Shown one piece after another: positions 27,129-42,057 of a stretch of 64,000 bases of DNA. The translations under genes were made by a program, and so were the position numbers. Each line of letters opens with the position of its first letter. The stretch's first letter is position 1. The DNA lies in the NCBI RefSeq assembly GCF_000002075.1, contig NW_004797301.1:600311-664310 (forward strand), written 5' to 3'. The notes beneath the pieces were generated by a model. That model was given only the letters and a program-made list of their open reading frames with translations, had not been told where the DNA came from and ran no database searches. The DNA is from Aplysia californica (Eukaryota > Mollusca > Gastropoda > Aplysiida > Aplysiidae).

Positions 27129-30100
27129 ACGTGGTGAAACACCAAACCAATGTGCCAGGATCTGGACAATAAAGATGTATCTTATCTTATCTCATCTTAT
27201 CTTATCTTAGCTTATCTAATATCAGAACCAAAACAAGATGAGAAGCAATAATTAATTAAGAACTTCTAAAGCAGCGACCCACTTGGTCTGAGCCTGGGCG
27301 AGAGTGTTGATCACCACAGATTTGCCTCCTCCGGTGGGTCCCACGATCATGGTGGTGTGTCTTGTCAACATTGTTTCATACATCTGAACCACTTTGTCAA
27401 CCTGTGCACAATAAACAAAACAAGTATGGCAACTTTACTTTAAATAATTACCAGCGAGGAATAATAATATACACACATTTTTCAGTTTGAAAGCAGGAAA
27501 AATATCTGATGCTATCAGACCTTATCTTTACGTATTCTTAACCTCCCTTGTTTTTACCTTAAAGGCAGGACAAATAATCTGATAGGACCCGACCTTATCT
27601 TTTCTTTTTCGTACTCTTTTTCTTCTCCCTGTTTTTCTAACCTTGAATTTCAGAAAAATATCTGATCTGATCTGATCTTTCAAAAATTTTCTTCTTTTCC
27701 TTCTCCATTGCTATACAATAACAGACTTTTGAGAACAGAGTCAGGCAAAAAAAGCTCTCTAGTCTGGAAGTTTTTGTCAGGGTTAAAGGAAATATTGTGT
27801 TTATTTTTCAGAGGCAAAAGACATTACAGAGGGTAAGGAAGCAGCATTCTAAATCCTGGATCCAAGCAAAAAACAAATGTGACACAACGCAGTGGAATCA
27901 GGCTCTCATCAATTTTTGGGCATGTTGAGTTATTGGTATCATCTTAAAACTTGTTCATTTGTCTTGCCTTCGATGAAAAAAATACCCATTTATCTTGAAT
28001 AGAAATTGAGATATCTGCAATTGAAGGAGGTGGAGGTCACATTATTTCAGAGAGTAAATTAGCTAGAAAATGGCCGCCAAAGTTTGGTTGTTTCCATAGC
28101 TTAAGAACCCGTGGTAACTGAACACTTACATTTTATGTGTCTGTAATCGACGTTTTTCAGTAAAATCCACAACAACAAAAAATGTTGAGCCAAAAAAAAA
28201 TTTGACAAAAATAGCCAAAGTGGCGGGAAAATGCCAGTGTCTTCAATTTCATAATTTTGACGAGCGCCAGATTTCACAGCAAAGCTTCATAATTTAATAA
28301 GCCTGTTCAGGCACGTACCTGGTGGGGCAAAAGCATGTAGCCATTGTCTTGCAGCACCTGCTCCACAGCATCGTTGAAGTTGGGATAGCGGACACGAGGA
28401 CAGTCCAGGCCAGGGAACAGATCTCCAATGAGGCCCAGGAAAAGTGGCACGTCTTCAAACACAAACTTGGGTAGGTTCATGTCTCTCAGGGCTCTCATCA
28501 GCACCACATCCTGGAAACACAGACCAGTATGTGAGGTGAGATAAGATGAGATGAGATGAGATAACACAACACAACACAACACAACACAACATACAATAAC
28601 CCTTCATTTTCCGGAAGCTGGCACAATGTGACAGTACGACAATATGGCAAGGTTATCACGTGACAATGTGACAGTGTGAAAAAATGACAGTATGACACTG
28701 TGACAACAAATATAATGACAAGGTTACAGTGTTACAATGTGACCATGTCATGGTGCGACGATGTGACCGCATTAGGGTGAGACTATGTGACAACAAATGT
28801 GACAGCATGAGCAGATGACCGTATACCGGTACGACGATGCGACAAATTGATGGAGGAACCAACCTACCTCTGCCAGGTCAGGTGAACCTCTCTTGAGCTC
28901 TCCAGCCATGACCAGCACAGACTTGAGGGCACGGAGACCGAAGTCGTAATGGTACTGCTTGGACAGCTGCTCCTTGGCCAGTTTGTACAGAACTGTCATC
29001 TTCTTGGCCAGAATCTGAGCAATGAATGACATGGGTGATAACACATGGCTAAGTGCTAATAAATTCAGAGCATTTAGAAGGAAATAATTAATAATGATCC
29101 AACTCTCGGCAGAGAGACCCAAAAGTCTATAGAAGCCTGGAGGACCTGCAGCTTAGAGGTAAATGAGAAGAAGAAGAAGAAGGAGGAGGAGGAAGAGGAG
29201 GAGGAGACGGAGGAGGAGGAGGAGGAGAAGAAGAAGAAGAATGTAGATATGGACGGAATAGCCTTAGCTTTGCTCTTTTTAATTATCAAAGAGTTTAATT
29301 TCCTTTTGCAATACTTGTTCCAGATATAAGCAAAAAAGCCCCATGTACAAGAATAGCTCCTGCATTTGCAAAACATGAAGTAAAAATCCATCAAATCAAA
29401 TAAAAAATCGACCAGAATCTGCTCAAAGAAATGACAGGGGAGATGATACATGAGAAAGCTGTTACTTTAGCAGATTTTGAGTTATTACACTCAGTGGTCC
29501 AAATATAAAACAGAAGAAAATCAAGTTTGTTTAGGTCATGAGAATTGGGTGACGATATACAAGCAAGTTTTAAACAAGGCCGAATTTGAGTGGATAAATG
29601 TATAGGTTCAATAAAGAATGAAGAAAACTAAGTCTCGGGTAGCATATAGAAAATTGTTGAAGCTAAATAACAAATGGGTTGGCAACAAGTAGGGCCTACC
29701 ATGGGCATACTCCTGCCATCAAGGAATAGTCTTGATGTTTGTGAAATACATACGAGATATGCATGAAATCAAAAAAATAATATTTTTTAAAGAATAAATA
29801 CAGGAACAAATAGAGAAAAACAACTTTTGCACAATTTCACGCTCCTACCCACCCACCCCCTTTAAAAAAATCACTTTAATGGTTGGTAAGAGAGGAGTAA
29901 AGCTCCCACCATTCTGAACTGTTGACCTAGTAAGCTTAGCAACTTTCATGGTCACTGTGAGTTGTAGCTATGTCACACAAGAAAAGAAAACAGCTAGCAG
30001 TGATTGTTGGGGTGCGCAAAGACACGGAGGGGTTATACTTTATTTTTTCCATGACATCTTAGTAGTTCCCTTCCAAATGCTTAAACTCCACCTCAAGTGT

Positions 30101-33100
30101 TTATGGTTTAGTAAGCATTTTACTGCTCTCACAACACATATAGGTAATATAAGTGCCAAAGATTAAAGGTGTTACAAGAGAGTAACAAACACAGAAAAGA
30201 AGGAGAGATACGGATGAGAGATGTTTGATAGGAAAAAAGGAGCGAACCACACCAGAGCACCCACCAACAAAACTCTGGTGTATGATAATCAAACTTATCT
30301 GCATGTCAAGAGCCTACAACACCAAGCACTCAGGTAACAAAGGAAGAGGAAGGCCCTGCAAAAGGTGGATTGAAGGAGTCAAGGAAACCCTAAGAAAACA
30401 TAATATCAGAACTGAAAGAGCTGCGGAGCTGGCCTACCATAGAAAACTGCATCTCCCCTTAACGGCAACAGAGGATGAAAAAGTAAAAGTAAAAGAAAGT
30501 AATGAAAGTTCTTTGAAAAAAACAAAACAAAATCACAAGCAAAACAAAACAAACCTTAGCCAGGAGGAAGCCTTCAGAGAACAACATAATCTCACAAATC
30601 TGCTGCAGATCCGGCACAATGACCACCACTGGACGGAACAGCGCCTTCACAGACTCAGGCAGCTCTGTACGTCCAGCATAACCTGGGTTCATGGTGATGA
30701 AAACACCAACTCTCGAATCCAGGTCAATCTCTTGCCCCTCAAACTGTGGAAGATTATCATAGAGACACATTCAGTAACTGACATCTTTCGGTTGCTTTGA
30801 CCACTTATTTGGCCAAATGTATTATCTTCACTAAATTAACTTTTTCGGTACAAAAGGGATTCCTTAACCCTTTGAGCCCTTGCCACTGGTACACTGGTAG
30901 CACGTAATACTACCCGTATGCCTAGCCATCGGTACAGCAATGAACGAGACCCCTTCTCCAACCCGGCCCACCTGAGACAAAAGTACATACGAAAAACAGC
31001 ATTTACTACTCAAGACATTATTGATTATTTTGAAGATCTTTCTGAATTAGATGCTGGTAATGACAAGGACTAGCCTGTGTGGGATGTGGAATGTGATTCT
31101 TATGATCACATGAATGTTAGTAATACATTGTTCAGGAGCTCAGGCATGGTAGCCTCAGGAGGTCAGGGCTCAAAGGGTTATAACAGCTATAATTCAGTTA
31201 AATATCGATGGATTTGTTTGTGTGAGCACTCAAACTATGCGTAATCGGACAGAAAATAACAATATCAATGAAAATTGGAAGTAAATGTAATACACAACCA
31301 GGGGTAGATCTTGGGTTTGATTCAATTAGTACACCCAAAAATGCCACCGGTGTGGCATTCCGTAATCAAAGAGTTAAAGCAGCATTTGTTGAGTAATAGT
31401 TAGGCACTTTGGCAAGGCACACAGAAGACATGAGTTCAGTCCCCATCGGAGGTGAACTTTTATTGAGTGTCTCTGTCGTTCCACTGGGATGTTGTATCCC
31501 TCTCAACCCAGATTGGCTTTGACAAATTGTCGTTTATGGGTTTTTAGCGACAAATTTAAAATAGAGAGGACAAAATAGTCTCTTCTAGGAGAATATGGAA
31601 CACTTTGATAGCTAAGGAAATAGTTTGTGTCAAGTAGCGTGTACTCCTTAACGCGACACAAGAGGGTGCAAAAAAGTTTCTTATTTCTCTGTTTTTTTAA
31701 CAGGCTTCATTATTATCATTATTATTATTATCATTATTATCATTATCATTATTATTACTATCATTATTATTATCCTTATGATTATCCATATAATAACAAT
31801 AATAATAATAAATACCATTTGTATAGCGCATATCCCCTGCATATCCCCGCTCAACAGCAGGCTCTATGCGCTTTACACTATATTATTACCCCAGCAGACC
31901 ATAGAACACTCCGAAACATTCTCAGCTTCCCAGGAAGCATACAGTGCAAGCAGCTGATTAAGCGCTCTAACACTCAAACTGACAAGATCTTTTGCTGTCT
32001 ATAGCCGGGTACCCATTCCCACCTGGGTGAAGTGAGGAAAATTCGTGTAAAGTGCCTTTCCCCAGGACACAACGTCGGGCCCCTGGCGGGATTCGAAACC
32101 ACGACCTTACGGCTGCTGTCATTACTCACGTGGAATCTCTTTAGCTTGAGCACCAGTCCGTTCTGTATGGTCTTGAGTTGTGTGGAGATGACAGAGAGCA
32201 CAGAGACATCAATACGGTTGAACTCATCAAAACAGCCCCAGGCTCCACACTGACACAGACCCGAGAGAATCTTGCCTACCGCCTAGAGGAAAGAGTGATA
32301 AATTTGTCTCAGTAAGACTTCAATGGCATTTGCAACACAAATAGGTCATGTAAGTGCTGAAGATTAGAGGTGTTACTGGAGAGTAACATAAAAAGAAAAG
32401 GAGGAGAGATAAAGGTTGACAGGTATTGGGTAGAAAAGAAGGAGCAAACCACACCCGAGTGCCCACCAACCAGCCATGCAAAGAATAAACACTACTACTG
32501 AGAGATAGACAGATGGATGGATTTAACAAAAGATAGATAAAATAATGTAAGGATGGATGGATGGCTGGATGTATCAATGGCTGGAAGGATGGATGGATGG
32601 AAGGGTGGGTGGGTGTGCAAGTTGGGGGTGGGTGTGCGAGTGGGTGGACAGATGGATGGATGGACGTATGGATGGATGGATCGATGGATGGATGGAAGGG
32701 TGGGTGGGTGTGCAAGTGGGGGGGGGGGAGGTTTAGTGGTTGTGCGAGTGGATGGATGGACAGATGGATGGATGGATTAAAGATTGACTACGAAATAAAA
32801 GTAATAAAAATAGCGCCTTTATGTAGTTTCCTGTTATGAAAATATCAATTTTTCTTTTAAAAACAGGAAAAAGCAAACAAAACATAAGCTTCAATCAAAG
32901 TATTAACCTCTTTGTGACCTATATGATAAGCACCATTTGTCATTTTTCAGAAATTGTGACAAAAGAGGAGAGATGCTGCTATGATAATGGGACTTGTCAC
33001 GCCTTGCAAAGTGCAAAGGACCATAATGACAAGTGCTGTTCATTATATTTTGTATATTTGCCATACTGTTCCTATTAAACATGATATGTAAAATTAATTG

Positions 33101-33381
33101 GGGAATCAGATTCAATGATAATTTTTCAAAATGAAGAAATCTTTCGCTTTAAGAGACAGTTTGTCAGATTCACAAACTAGATCTAGTTATAGGCAATCGA
33201 CGCATAAATCACGCACCATCTTTCATCTCTGGGGATTAAACTTTGCGCTCAGTGAAGCACAAATTGATCCTGTGTACGTAATGAAGGGGTTAAAAACTTC
33301 AATGAACTTGGATATATTCCTAGACTGACACCATGCATTGTGAGTTCAATCAATAATGCGCTCATATGTACATTTGTACAA

Positions 33382-33420
<39 letters not shown>

Positions 33421-33430
33421 AACACACACA

Positions 33431-33481
<51 letters not shown>

Positions 33482-36400
33482 ACAGACATACACACACACA
33501 CAGACATACACACACACACACACACACACTTACACACACACAAGCACACACAAAAACCAACTAAACTACCAAAAAACCTCCACACCTAGTATTCTATCAT
33601 CCTTCTTCTTTTCTTTGTATGTTGCTCTCTTGTAGCAACACCTCTAATCTTCTGCACTCACATGACCTATTTAGTTTCAGTCAAGTAAGAGTTTTACGGT
33701 GCTTGCAACTGCACAAGTTTACATTAGCACAGGAGACACAAGTCGGTTGCATTCACAACATTTCTTAGCATGGCTTCATTTTGGTCAATGATTAGATTAT
33801 GTTGCAAGTGCCGTAAAACTCTTCCATAAACTAAGACATACCTTGTAGTCCATGCCTTCACCACAGTTGGTGACCACACAAAGCAGGCCCAAAGCTTTGG
33901 CCAAATCCTTGGTGGTTTCTGTCTTTCCTGTTCCGGCCGGGCCAGCTGGAGCTCCACCCAAGTTCATGGACAGGGCCTGAGTGGGTGGTTAGAAAAAACC
34001 CAATTAAATAACAAAATAACAAGGCAAAGACATCAAAACTTGATAGTATCTTTAAATCTAAGAGATTAAAAAGCATGTTAAAGAGTGCAATGATATTCTT
34101 TGCTAAGTGTAAAAATTACTGCAGGAATTTGAGCTTACGCCTCTTGAAAGCCAAATCAGGCTTTGTGAAAAAGGTTATCTGAGAAAGACCAGCTTTGAAC
34201 CTAAATATACAGTCGAAACTGTCCGAGAAAATCACCCAATGTTGAGGGGGAAAAGGATTCTCTAGAATAGATGAATGTTTTGGACTGTGTTAATGTAATA
34301 TATATGTGTGTGGCATTATATCATGGTGAAATCAGGCACTCATAAAAATAATGAAATCAAAGAAATCAACATTTTTTTGGCGCACATTGGGCAATTCTTA
34401 TAAAATATTTTGTTGTGGGCTAAACACCTTTTATGTCCATTTAAAACATTTTCCTGTGAGGATTTTACAAACATTGATAACAAGCATTAAAAAAGTGAGG
34501 CTGCGTGGTGGAATCAGGCTCTTGTCAATTTTTGGGCATGTAGAGTTATTGGTGTCATCTTAAAGCTTGTTCACTTGTCTTTATTTCAATGAAAAAAATA
34601 TCCATTTATCTTGAATACAAGTCAAGATATTTGCCAATGAAGGAGGTGGGTCATCTGTTTTCAGAGGTAAAATTAGTGAGTAAATGGCCACCAAAGATTA
34701 GTTATTTCCTTAGCTTAAGAGTCCGTGGTAACAGAAAATTTACATTTTTTGTGCCTTCAATCAACATTTTTAAGAAAAATCCACACAGAAATGAGTTCTT
34801 TCATGGGCCTGAGAGGTTTTGAGCCAAAAAACAAAAATTTGAAAAAAACTCACAAACCTGCGGAAAAATGCAAGTTTCTTCACTTTGATTATTTTGACAA
34901 GAGCCTGACTCCACCACGCTGCCTCACAAATGTAAAATTCCAATTTCTAATTACCTTCAACCTTAGGAAAGTCCCCAAACTTTGGCAGCCATTTTCTCGC
35001 CAATTTTTCTTCTGACACCAAGCGAGCCTCCATCTCCTTCAATCACAAATACCTCAATTTCTATTCTAGATATATGGGTACATTTTTCATCAAAAGCAAG
35101 ACAAAAGAACAAGCTTTAAGATTACACCAACAACTCCTCATGCCCAGAAATTGACGAGCACCTGATCCCATCTTGTCACAACACAAATTCTGCTCAATTA
35201 CAGTAGAAGTTTGATCTCAAGTGCAGTTACATAGCTCTGCCTTTGAATGACAGAATTGTGGTATGACAGTGATGAAACAATGAATTGAAAGCAAGCCACT
35301 AATCACCTGTGTGAGAGTGAGGTAGATTCTGTCAGTCAGCGGTGTGATAACCAGACGGCCGTTGAGTCCCATGTACTCGTAACCGTAGCCAAACTCTCCT
35401 GTGCACTGTCTGATCACCAGTTCATCTGGTTCCTTCTCCCAGTAGAAGCGAAGCTGTGACTCCCACTCAAACTCTCGAGCGTCCATGATACTGAAAGTGT
35501 GTGAAGTTAACAGAAATGTTTTACTAGTATTCTACACATATAAAATTTCCTAAAGACAGGAAAGAAATTTAGTACTCAAAAGAGACGAAGGAAGAACAAA
35601 AGAATAACTTTTTGGAAAATTCATGCTGCTTTTCTCCTTCCCTTTGAATCATTTACTCATTTTTTCTTTATATGGTAAACAATCAACACATCAATATAAT
35701 TTTAATAATTTTGGAAGCTGGCTGCCTCAATCCAGCCAATCACAGCCATCCCAGACTGAGGAATACTACATTCCAACAAACAGATGTAGATACTCAATAA
35801 AAACCTCCCAATATGGAAATCCAACTCGGGTTCAAATTTTCTGAGTGCAACAGCAAAAAACCTAACCATTGTGCAACAGACGCCAGTGAACAAAATTATG
35901 ATCCACTTTGTTAGTTTACATGTCATTTAATATCAAATACATTTCAAAAACAAAATTACAACAACAATGAAAAATTGCAAATGGATATAATCGATTCCAC
36001 AATCCTATATACTTTTACAAAGATAAAACTGCATTCTTCTTTTTTTTTAAAGAGACAGAAAATGATAAAAATTAAGCCTAAGTAAACAAAACAACACACT
36101 AAATGATTTTCTTCTTTCAGAACTAATCAACAAGACGCAAAAGAAATGGCCAAACAAAGTGCTATACAGAAACAAATGGAAATCAAGAAAAAGTCAGTAA
36201 AAATGTTCAACAATAAAAGTAACAGAAATGCATACAGTGCGTTTACTCTGTCTGGTACATAGCATCACCTAATCAGATATATCTCCATAAACACTGGGCA
36301 TCAACTGCTCAGTGTACAACTTCATCATACGTCACTTTTCAAAATGGCGTATGGCAGAGTCTATTACAAAATTGTTGATATGTTACAAGAGACTCAAAGA

Positions 36401-39400
36401 CAAATGAAAGGAAAATGAGATCAATAATCTGGATGCAACACCAAGCATAGGAAGGAAAGCCTACCTGTCTCTCACAAATCCATCAATGATGTCACGAGCA
36501 TGCACCTCAATAATCAAAACTGTGTTGAACTTTGACCTGTCATTCTTGGACAGAGGAGATCTCACCTGAGGGTGATACCCAGGAATGCATAGTTAAGGGG
36601 AGGGAGATTTAGTTAATTTTATTTAGAGTTTTATGGCACTAGTAACAAAAATACATCATATCAGTGCTGATGATTAGAGAGTAATATACAAAGAAAAGAA
36701 GGAGAAAAAATAAGGACAATAGATGTTTGATAGGAAAAAAGGAGCAAACCACACTAGAGCACCTGTCAACCACCCACATGAAAGGAGAATAGGGAGAGGA
36801 AAACAGGGGGGGGGCAGAGGGGAAGAGGAGAAACTGAAACAGACAGGAAGCCAACTACAATAAAATATTATGCTATACAAACAATCAAAAACAAAACTCT
36901 TTTATTGCAGAGGTCACAAAATGAGCTCCTCAGATCCCAAAGAAACCCTCAAGATCCCATCTTATTGGAACTTATCATTTTCCTTACCATTCTTTGTTAT
37001 ATTCAATTACAAAGTAATCATTAAAACTTTCTTAATATCAAATAAAATGTCCAGTAATCAATATTTGCTGGCTATGTCACTCTCACCTTGACAACCGGGT
37101 CATCATTTTCCTCACCATTCTTTGTATTGATTAATTAAAAAACAAAAATTAGAACTTTCTAAATATCAAACAAAACATCCAGGGATCAATCTTTGCTGGC
37201 CATGTAACTCTCACCTTGACGACAAGATCATCGATCTGTTTGTGAAGCTTCTTGGCGTAGTCCTTCATAGCCGTCTTCTGACCTTTCTTGACCTTCCTGA
37301 AGACATCCTCCACCTCCCAAGTCCACCACACCTGATTGCCCGCCAGGCACACCATGCCTTGGTAGTCCAACATCCAGTCCACTCTACACAAAGTTCAGAA
37401 ATTCTTTGTCAGCACTGAGCAAGATATGTTGCCAGGAACATGATAAGATTTCAATATTTGATTTTTTTTTTACCGATCTCATTTGGGAATTGTCTCAATA
37501 AATTTAATGTTACGGAAAATATCACATTATTAACAGTTCAACAATAGTAATTTTTCAGCAGATTTGTTCTAAAACTCCAACAAAACATAGCAACTGAGCA
37601 GAATATCATGTTTACCACAAAACAAACAGACTTGTCACATTTTTTTGTTCAAAATTGCATTAGACTTTTCCCCCTAAAGCTCTCATTTGTTGGGCAAATT
37701 TAACAATAATAATAATAATAATAATTTTTATAGCGCCCACTCCCTTACAATACAGCACTAGGCGTTTAACAATACCTCCATCTTAACACAAAATACAAGT
37801 GAATGAACGTGCATATACATAAGCCCTTTAGAATAAGGCTAGCATAAAAGCAAAAATTCCTACTATCATAGCAAAATAGTTGATGTTAAGCACATCATAT
37901 TATGAACACAAGAGTACTATGAATATGAAGAACTAAGAACAGGAAGTCAGAAGTTTTACTGGAAAGCAGAGTCACCATAATGACTTTATCACTCAAAACA
38001 GAAACAAACCTTGGCTTCTGATGAGAGTAGAAGAAGATGGCCTCTTTGGTGATCAGCCGATTTGTGATCCTCATCTCATTGAGCACAGAGGTCATCCAGT
38101 CCTCCACCCGACCATCGGCTATGACGTTGGTGCGGAAGTCCATCTCTTCTTTCTCAGCAGAACTCATGCCTGTAGCGAGGGTCTCATTGTTTGGACCTTT
38201 CTGGAACTTCAGAGCTGCAATGTTGTCAAACATCTGAGGAGATATTGATGTTTTTTTTTAATTTTCAAACAAAAGCTCAAAGTAACAAAACAAACACATC
38301 AAAAATTGACTGCACCTTTAAACCTGAGAGATTAAAAAAGCATGTTCAAGAGGGCAATGATATTTTTTGTTAAGTGCAAAAAGTTCTCACTTCAAATAAC
38401 CATTTCCATATTAAGCTAGGAGGCCTTTAATTCTATTCTTACTTCTTATTTTGGTTTCTAATATCTTCTGCAAGCTTTTTGATGTGTAGATACAAATAAT
38501 TATGAACATTCATGATTTTATCTACATGCTAACCTCTTGCCATTAAGATAGTTCTTTTTTCCTGACATCATAAATTTGTGGAACAATCTTTTATCACAGT
38601 GAGTGTGATGTATGAATTTTATTCTTATGAAACTGACTGCGGTAAAATACGGTGAGAATATTCACACTATGAACAGAACAGAAAGAAAAGGACAGTCAAG
38701 CTATAAAGAGGGAAGGTAAGAAAATCCATTAGCAAAGAACTGTGCTCAGTAGTAATAATAACAATAGTTTGTCCATCAATGTCTAACAATGACCAATGCA
38801 TCCGCAGAGAGTATTTCTTAAATAAAATTGAAGAATTAAATGTTAAGATGACTTGTGGCTTCTGCTATCGCCAATGAGACCAGTTCAAGCTGAGAAAAGT
38901 TTGACGCATTTTGAGCCTCACTTCAACTCAACTGGAGGATACACAGCTAGCCAGGATCGACAGCTTTCCCATGACTCCAACCAAAGGAAAAAGAAAACAG
39001 AAAAAAACTGTCTATGCCTTCATAATTCTTAATAAATGTCTTGCATGGTGTTCAACTACCAAGTTGTTGACCCTCAAATAGATCTGAAGGCTTTGACCAT
39101 CTGGCTCTCCCTGGCAAAGTTGAAGCTATATGAGGCAGTGGTAGATCAAGAGCAACCTATTCTGGAAACCTAAAAAGATGGATGATGGGGAGAGATCAGG
39201 ATAATGTGATTTTTTTTTTTTTTAGAGCATCCAAGCAAAGGAATGAATGAAGAATCATCATCACTGATGTCTGTTGCAGATCTGGCCCTTGATGATGATG
39301 TTGTTCTACCCACCTTGATCATATGCTCCTGAACACACTCAGGATCTGATGAACCGAGAATACTGAGAAGCTCATCGTCTGAGATGAAGAAAAATCTGGG

Positions 39401-40187
39401 GAAGGCATTTCGTTTGGAGTCTAGGTAGTCATTGAGAGACTTTTGACATTTCTCCAGGCCGAGGCTCAAAGCCTGCAGATCCTGTAATCTGTTGGAGGCA
39501 TGGCAAGCCAGCTTGATCTGAGGAGTCTTGTGTGTGTCATTCATGATCTGGGGGGGAAAAAAAAGATGGAACAAGAATAACAGAACAATCCTCACTAAAC
39601 AGGCTGATATTAGTAAACAAGGAACAGGAGTTTTCAAACTATTAGAAAAACTTACGACAGTTACAAAGAAAGTCATTAACGCTAAATGGGTTGAATAGTT
39701 CTGGACAAAGCATGATGACAAAGAAAAACAAAAAAGCATCATGTTAGTTTAGTTTTAGTAAGAGATTTACGGCACTTGCAACACAATAAGGTCATATAAG
39801 TGCTGAAGAATAGATGTGTAACAAGAGAGTAACATACACAAAAAAGAAGGAGGGCAGATAATGACGACAGATGTTTGATAGGAAAGAAGGAGCAAACCAC
39901 ACCAGAGCACCCGCCAACCACCCACAAGCATCATGTCAGAAGAAATGAAAGACAGAACAAAAAATACCATGGTTTTCCTTCTAGTATTTGGCTAACATAA
40001 GAAAAAACATTCAGACCAGACAAAAATATGGTATTCAATTAATGAATGTGGATGCAATAAATCAATAAATCATCAAGACCCTCTAGCAGCATTTTTCAAC
40101 CACTAGCAGACAAAACAGAACCTGAAAATTGAAAGACCAAATTATTTTGAGCTTACAACAGTTTACAGCGAGTATGGTGTACTTTTC

Positions 40188-40235
<48 letters not shown>

Positions 40236-42025
40236 CACAAAGACTACTTGTAATTAGTACAGAGAAGTTTTCATTGCAAGCCATCTTGAAAGTCAGTCGT
40301 GTTGAACTACAAGTAAAATTTCATTTTTTCATCCTTAAGCATGAAACATATGCAGGTTTGCCAACTTTTTCAAAACCCAGACAGAAAAACCCAACATAAG
40401 CGGACAATCACTCCACTGAAATAAACAGAAATGATCAAGAAATAAAGGAATAAAAAGTCCACTCAAATTCACGATTAGCAAATGCAGGATAGTCCCTGGA
40501 GATTCAGAACACTAATATTACCAATGACACAAGGCCAACCTCACCCTCTTCATTCCAAAATATCTCGACTTATATTCAAGACAAATGGGTATTTTTTTTC
40601 CTCACAAGCAAAGCAAATGAATAAGTTTAAGATTATACCAATAAATCTGTATATATGCCTAAAATTCGTCAAGTGCCTGATTCCACTGTATTGTGACATA
40701 ACTTGTAACAAAGCAAATAAATTAACTGGCTTTACCTTTTTGAAAGTTTTGTCAATTTGATCAAACTTCTTGGCTTCCTCAGGCAGTTGTGATCTGATGT
40801 CTCCTCCAATGAAGATACCTTCCAGGTACATCCATTTCCTTTGTACAACCATCCACACCTTCAAATAGAAACAATTTTCAAAATCTACAATGACCTTTGA
40901 ATTGATTAAAGTTAATAAAATTGTGCACCAGCCTGTGGAAGTTCACTCCTGTAAGTCAAGACTGTATTGCGTTATAGCATTAGACATGATCAAGAAAACA
41001 TGACTTCACAACCTTATTAGGGTGGCAATGGCAAAGAGAAAAATATAGATATTACTGAAAATTCTCCAGAACAATTAATTTAATAAACAAAAACAAAGTA
41101 ACATTGAAACAATTTATTTACAGACAATATTACTTACATCAAGAACTTCAGAAATGTGTGAGAGTGATTTCTCCCAGTTCTGCACATTGTTCAAGAAAGG
41201 GCCAATGAATCTTGAGGCAGACATGCTCTGAAAACAGAATAAGTATTTTGCACTTGCATAAATATCTGACCATTCAAAAATAAATACAGCAGGATTGATA
41301 TTCATAAAAGTAAAAAGTCATTTAGAAATAAGAAAATTGTTCCCTCTACCTATACGTAAAGTATCCATTCCCTTCCCACCCCACTGTCATTCATTTTTCT
41401 ACTTTGAATTATTTGTCTTATTTTATGTGTTTATGCTTAGACCCTATACTATTCTTTAAAAAATTGAACAGGATCTTTATAAGCACGAAGAAGACCTTTG
41501 TAAGAACTTATTCCTGTTTCATTTAAAGAGCAAAAAAATACATTAAATAGAACGAAAATCTCTTTCATCTTCAGCAATGCTATCTCAACATTTACAAATG
41601 TAAAAGTCATCAATTTTCTTTGTACTAATCTGATAAAGACAAGATACCTTGAACTCAACGTGTCCTATTTTATATTCTTAATTTCATTAAACTTTATATA
41701 TATATATCAACACACCAATATTTTGACACAACAGTACAAAGATAGGTTCATAAACAACTTTCTTAAGCTTTCCTTTGTAGAAGTAGGACAGGATGGGGGT
41801 TTTTTCAGCCAACTTATGCTCTAAATATCTTGTGCCAGAGCATTGGTACACTGGTTTTTAGCAGTTCTGACTTTCTGTAATAAAACAGAGTTAAAGTCAA
41901 ATAGTTTGAATACCTAGCAACAGCATAGCCATAAAGGATACCACTTATTCACATCCTCATAGTTAAAAGTTAAGGTTGCCCAACACCAGCAATTTCATTA
42001 ACATGGCACCCAAAAAGGGATACTG

Positions 42026-42057
<32 letters not shown>

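Noticed and set aside
32907-33289. A further piggyBac-type MITE as a firm call
   Set aside because: TTAA on both sides but end similarity is only 8 of 13; kept as low confidence.
33340-33635. Thr/His-rich and Val/Cys-rich proteins around the CA and GT repeats (also 49203-50010, 10691-11002)
   Set aside because: Translations of dinucleotide repeats only.
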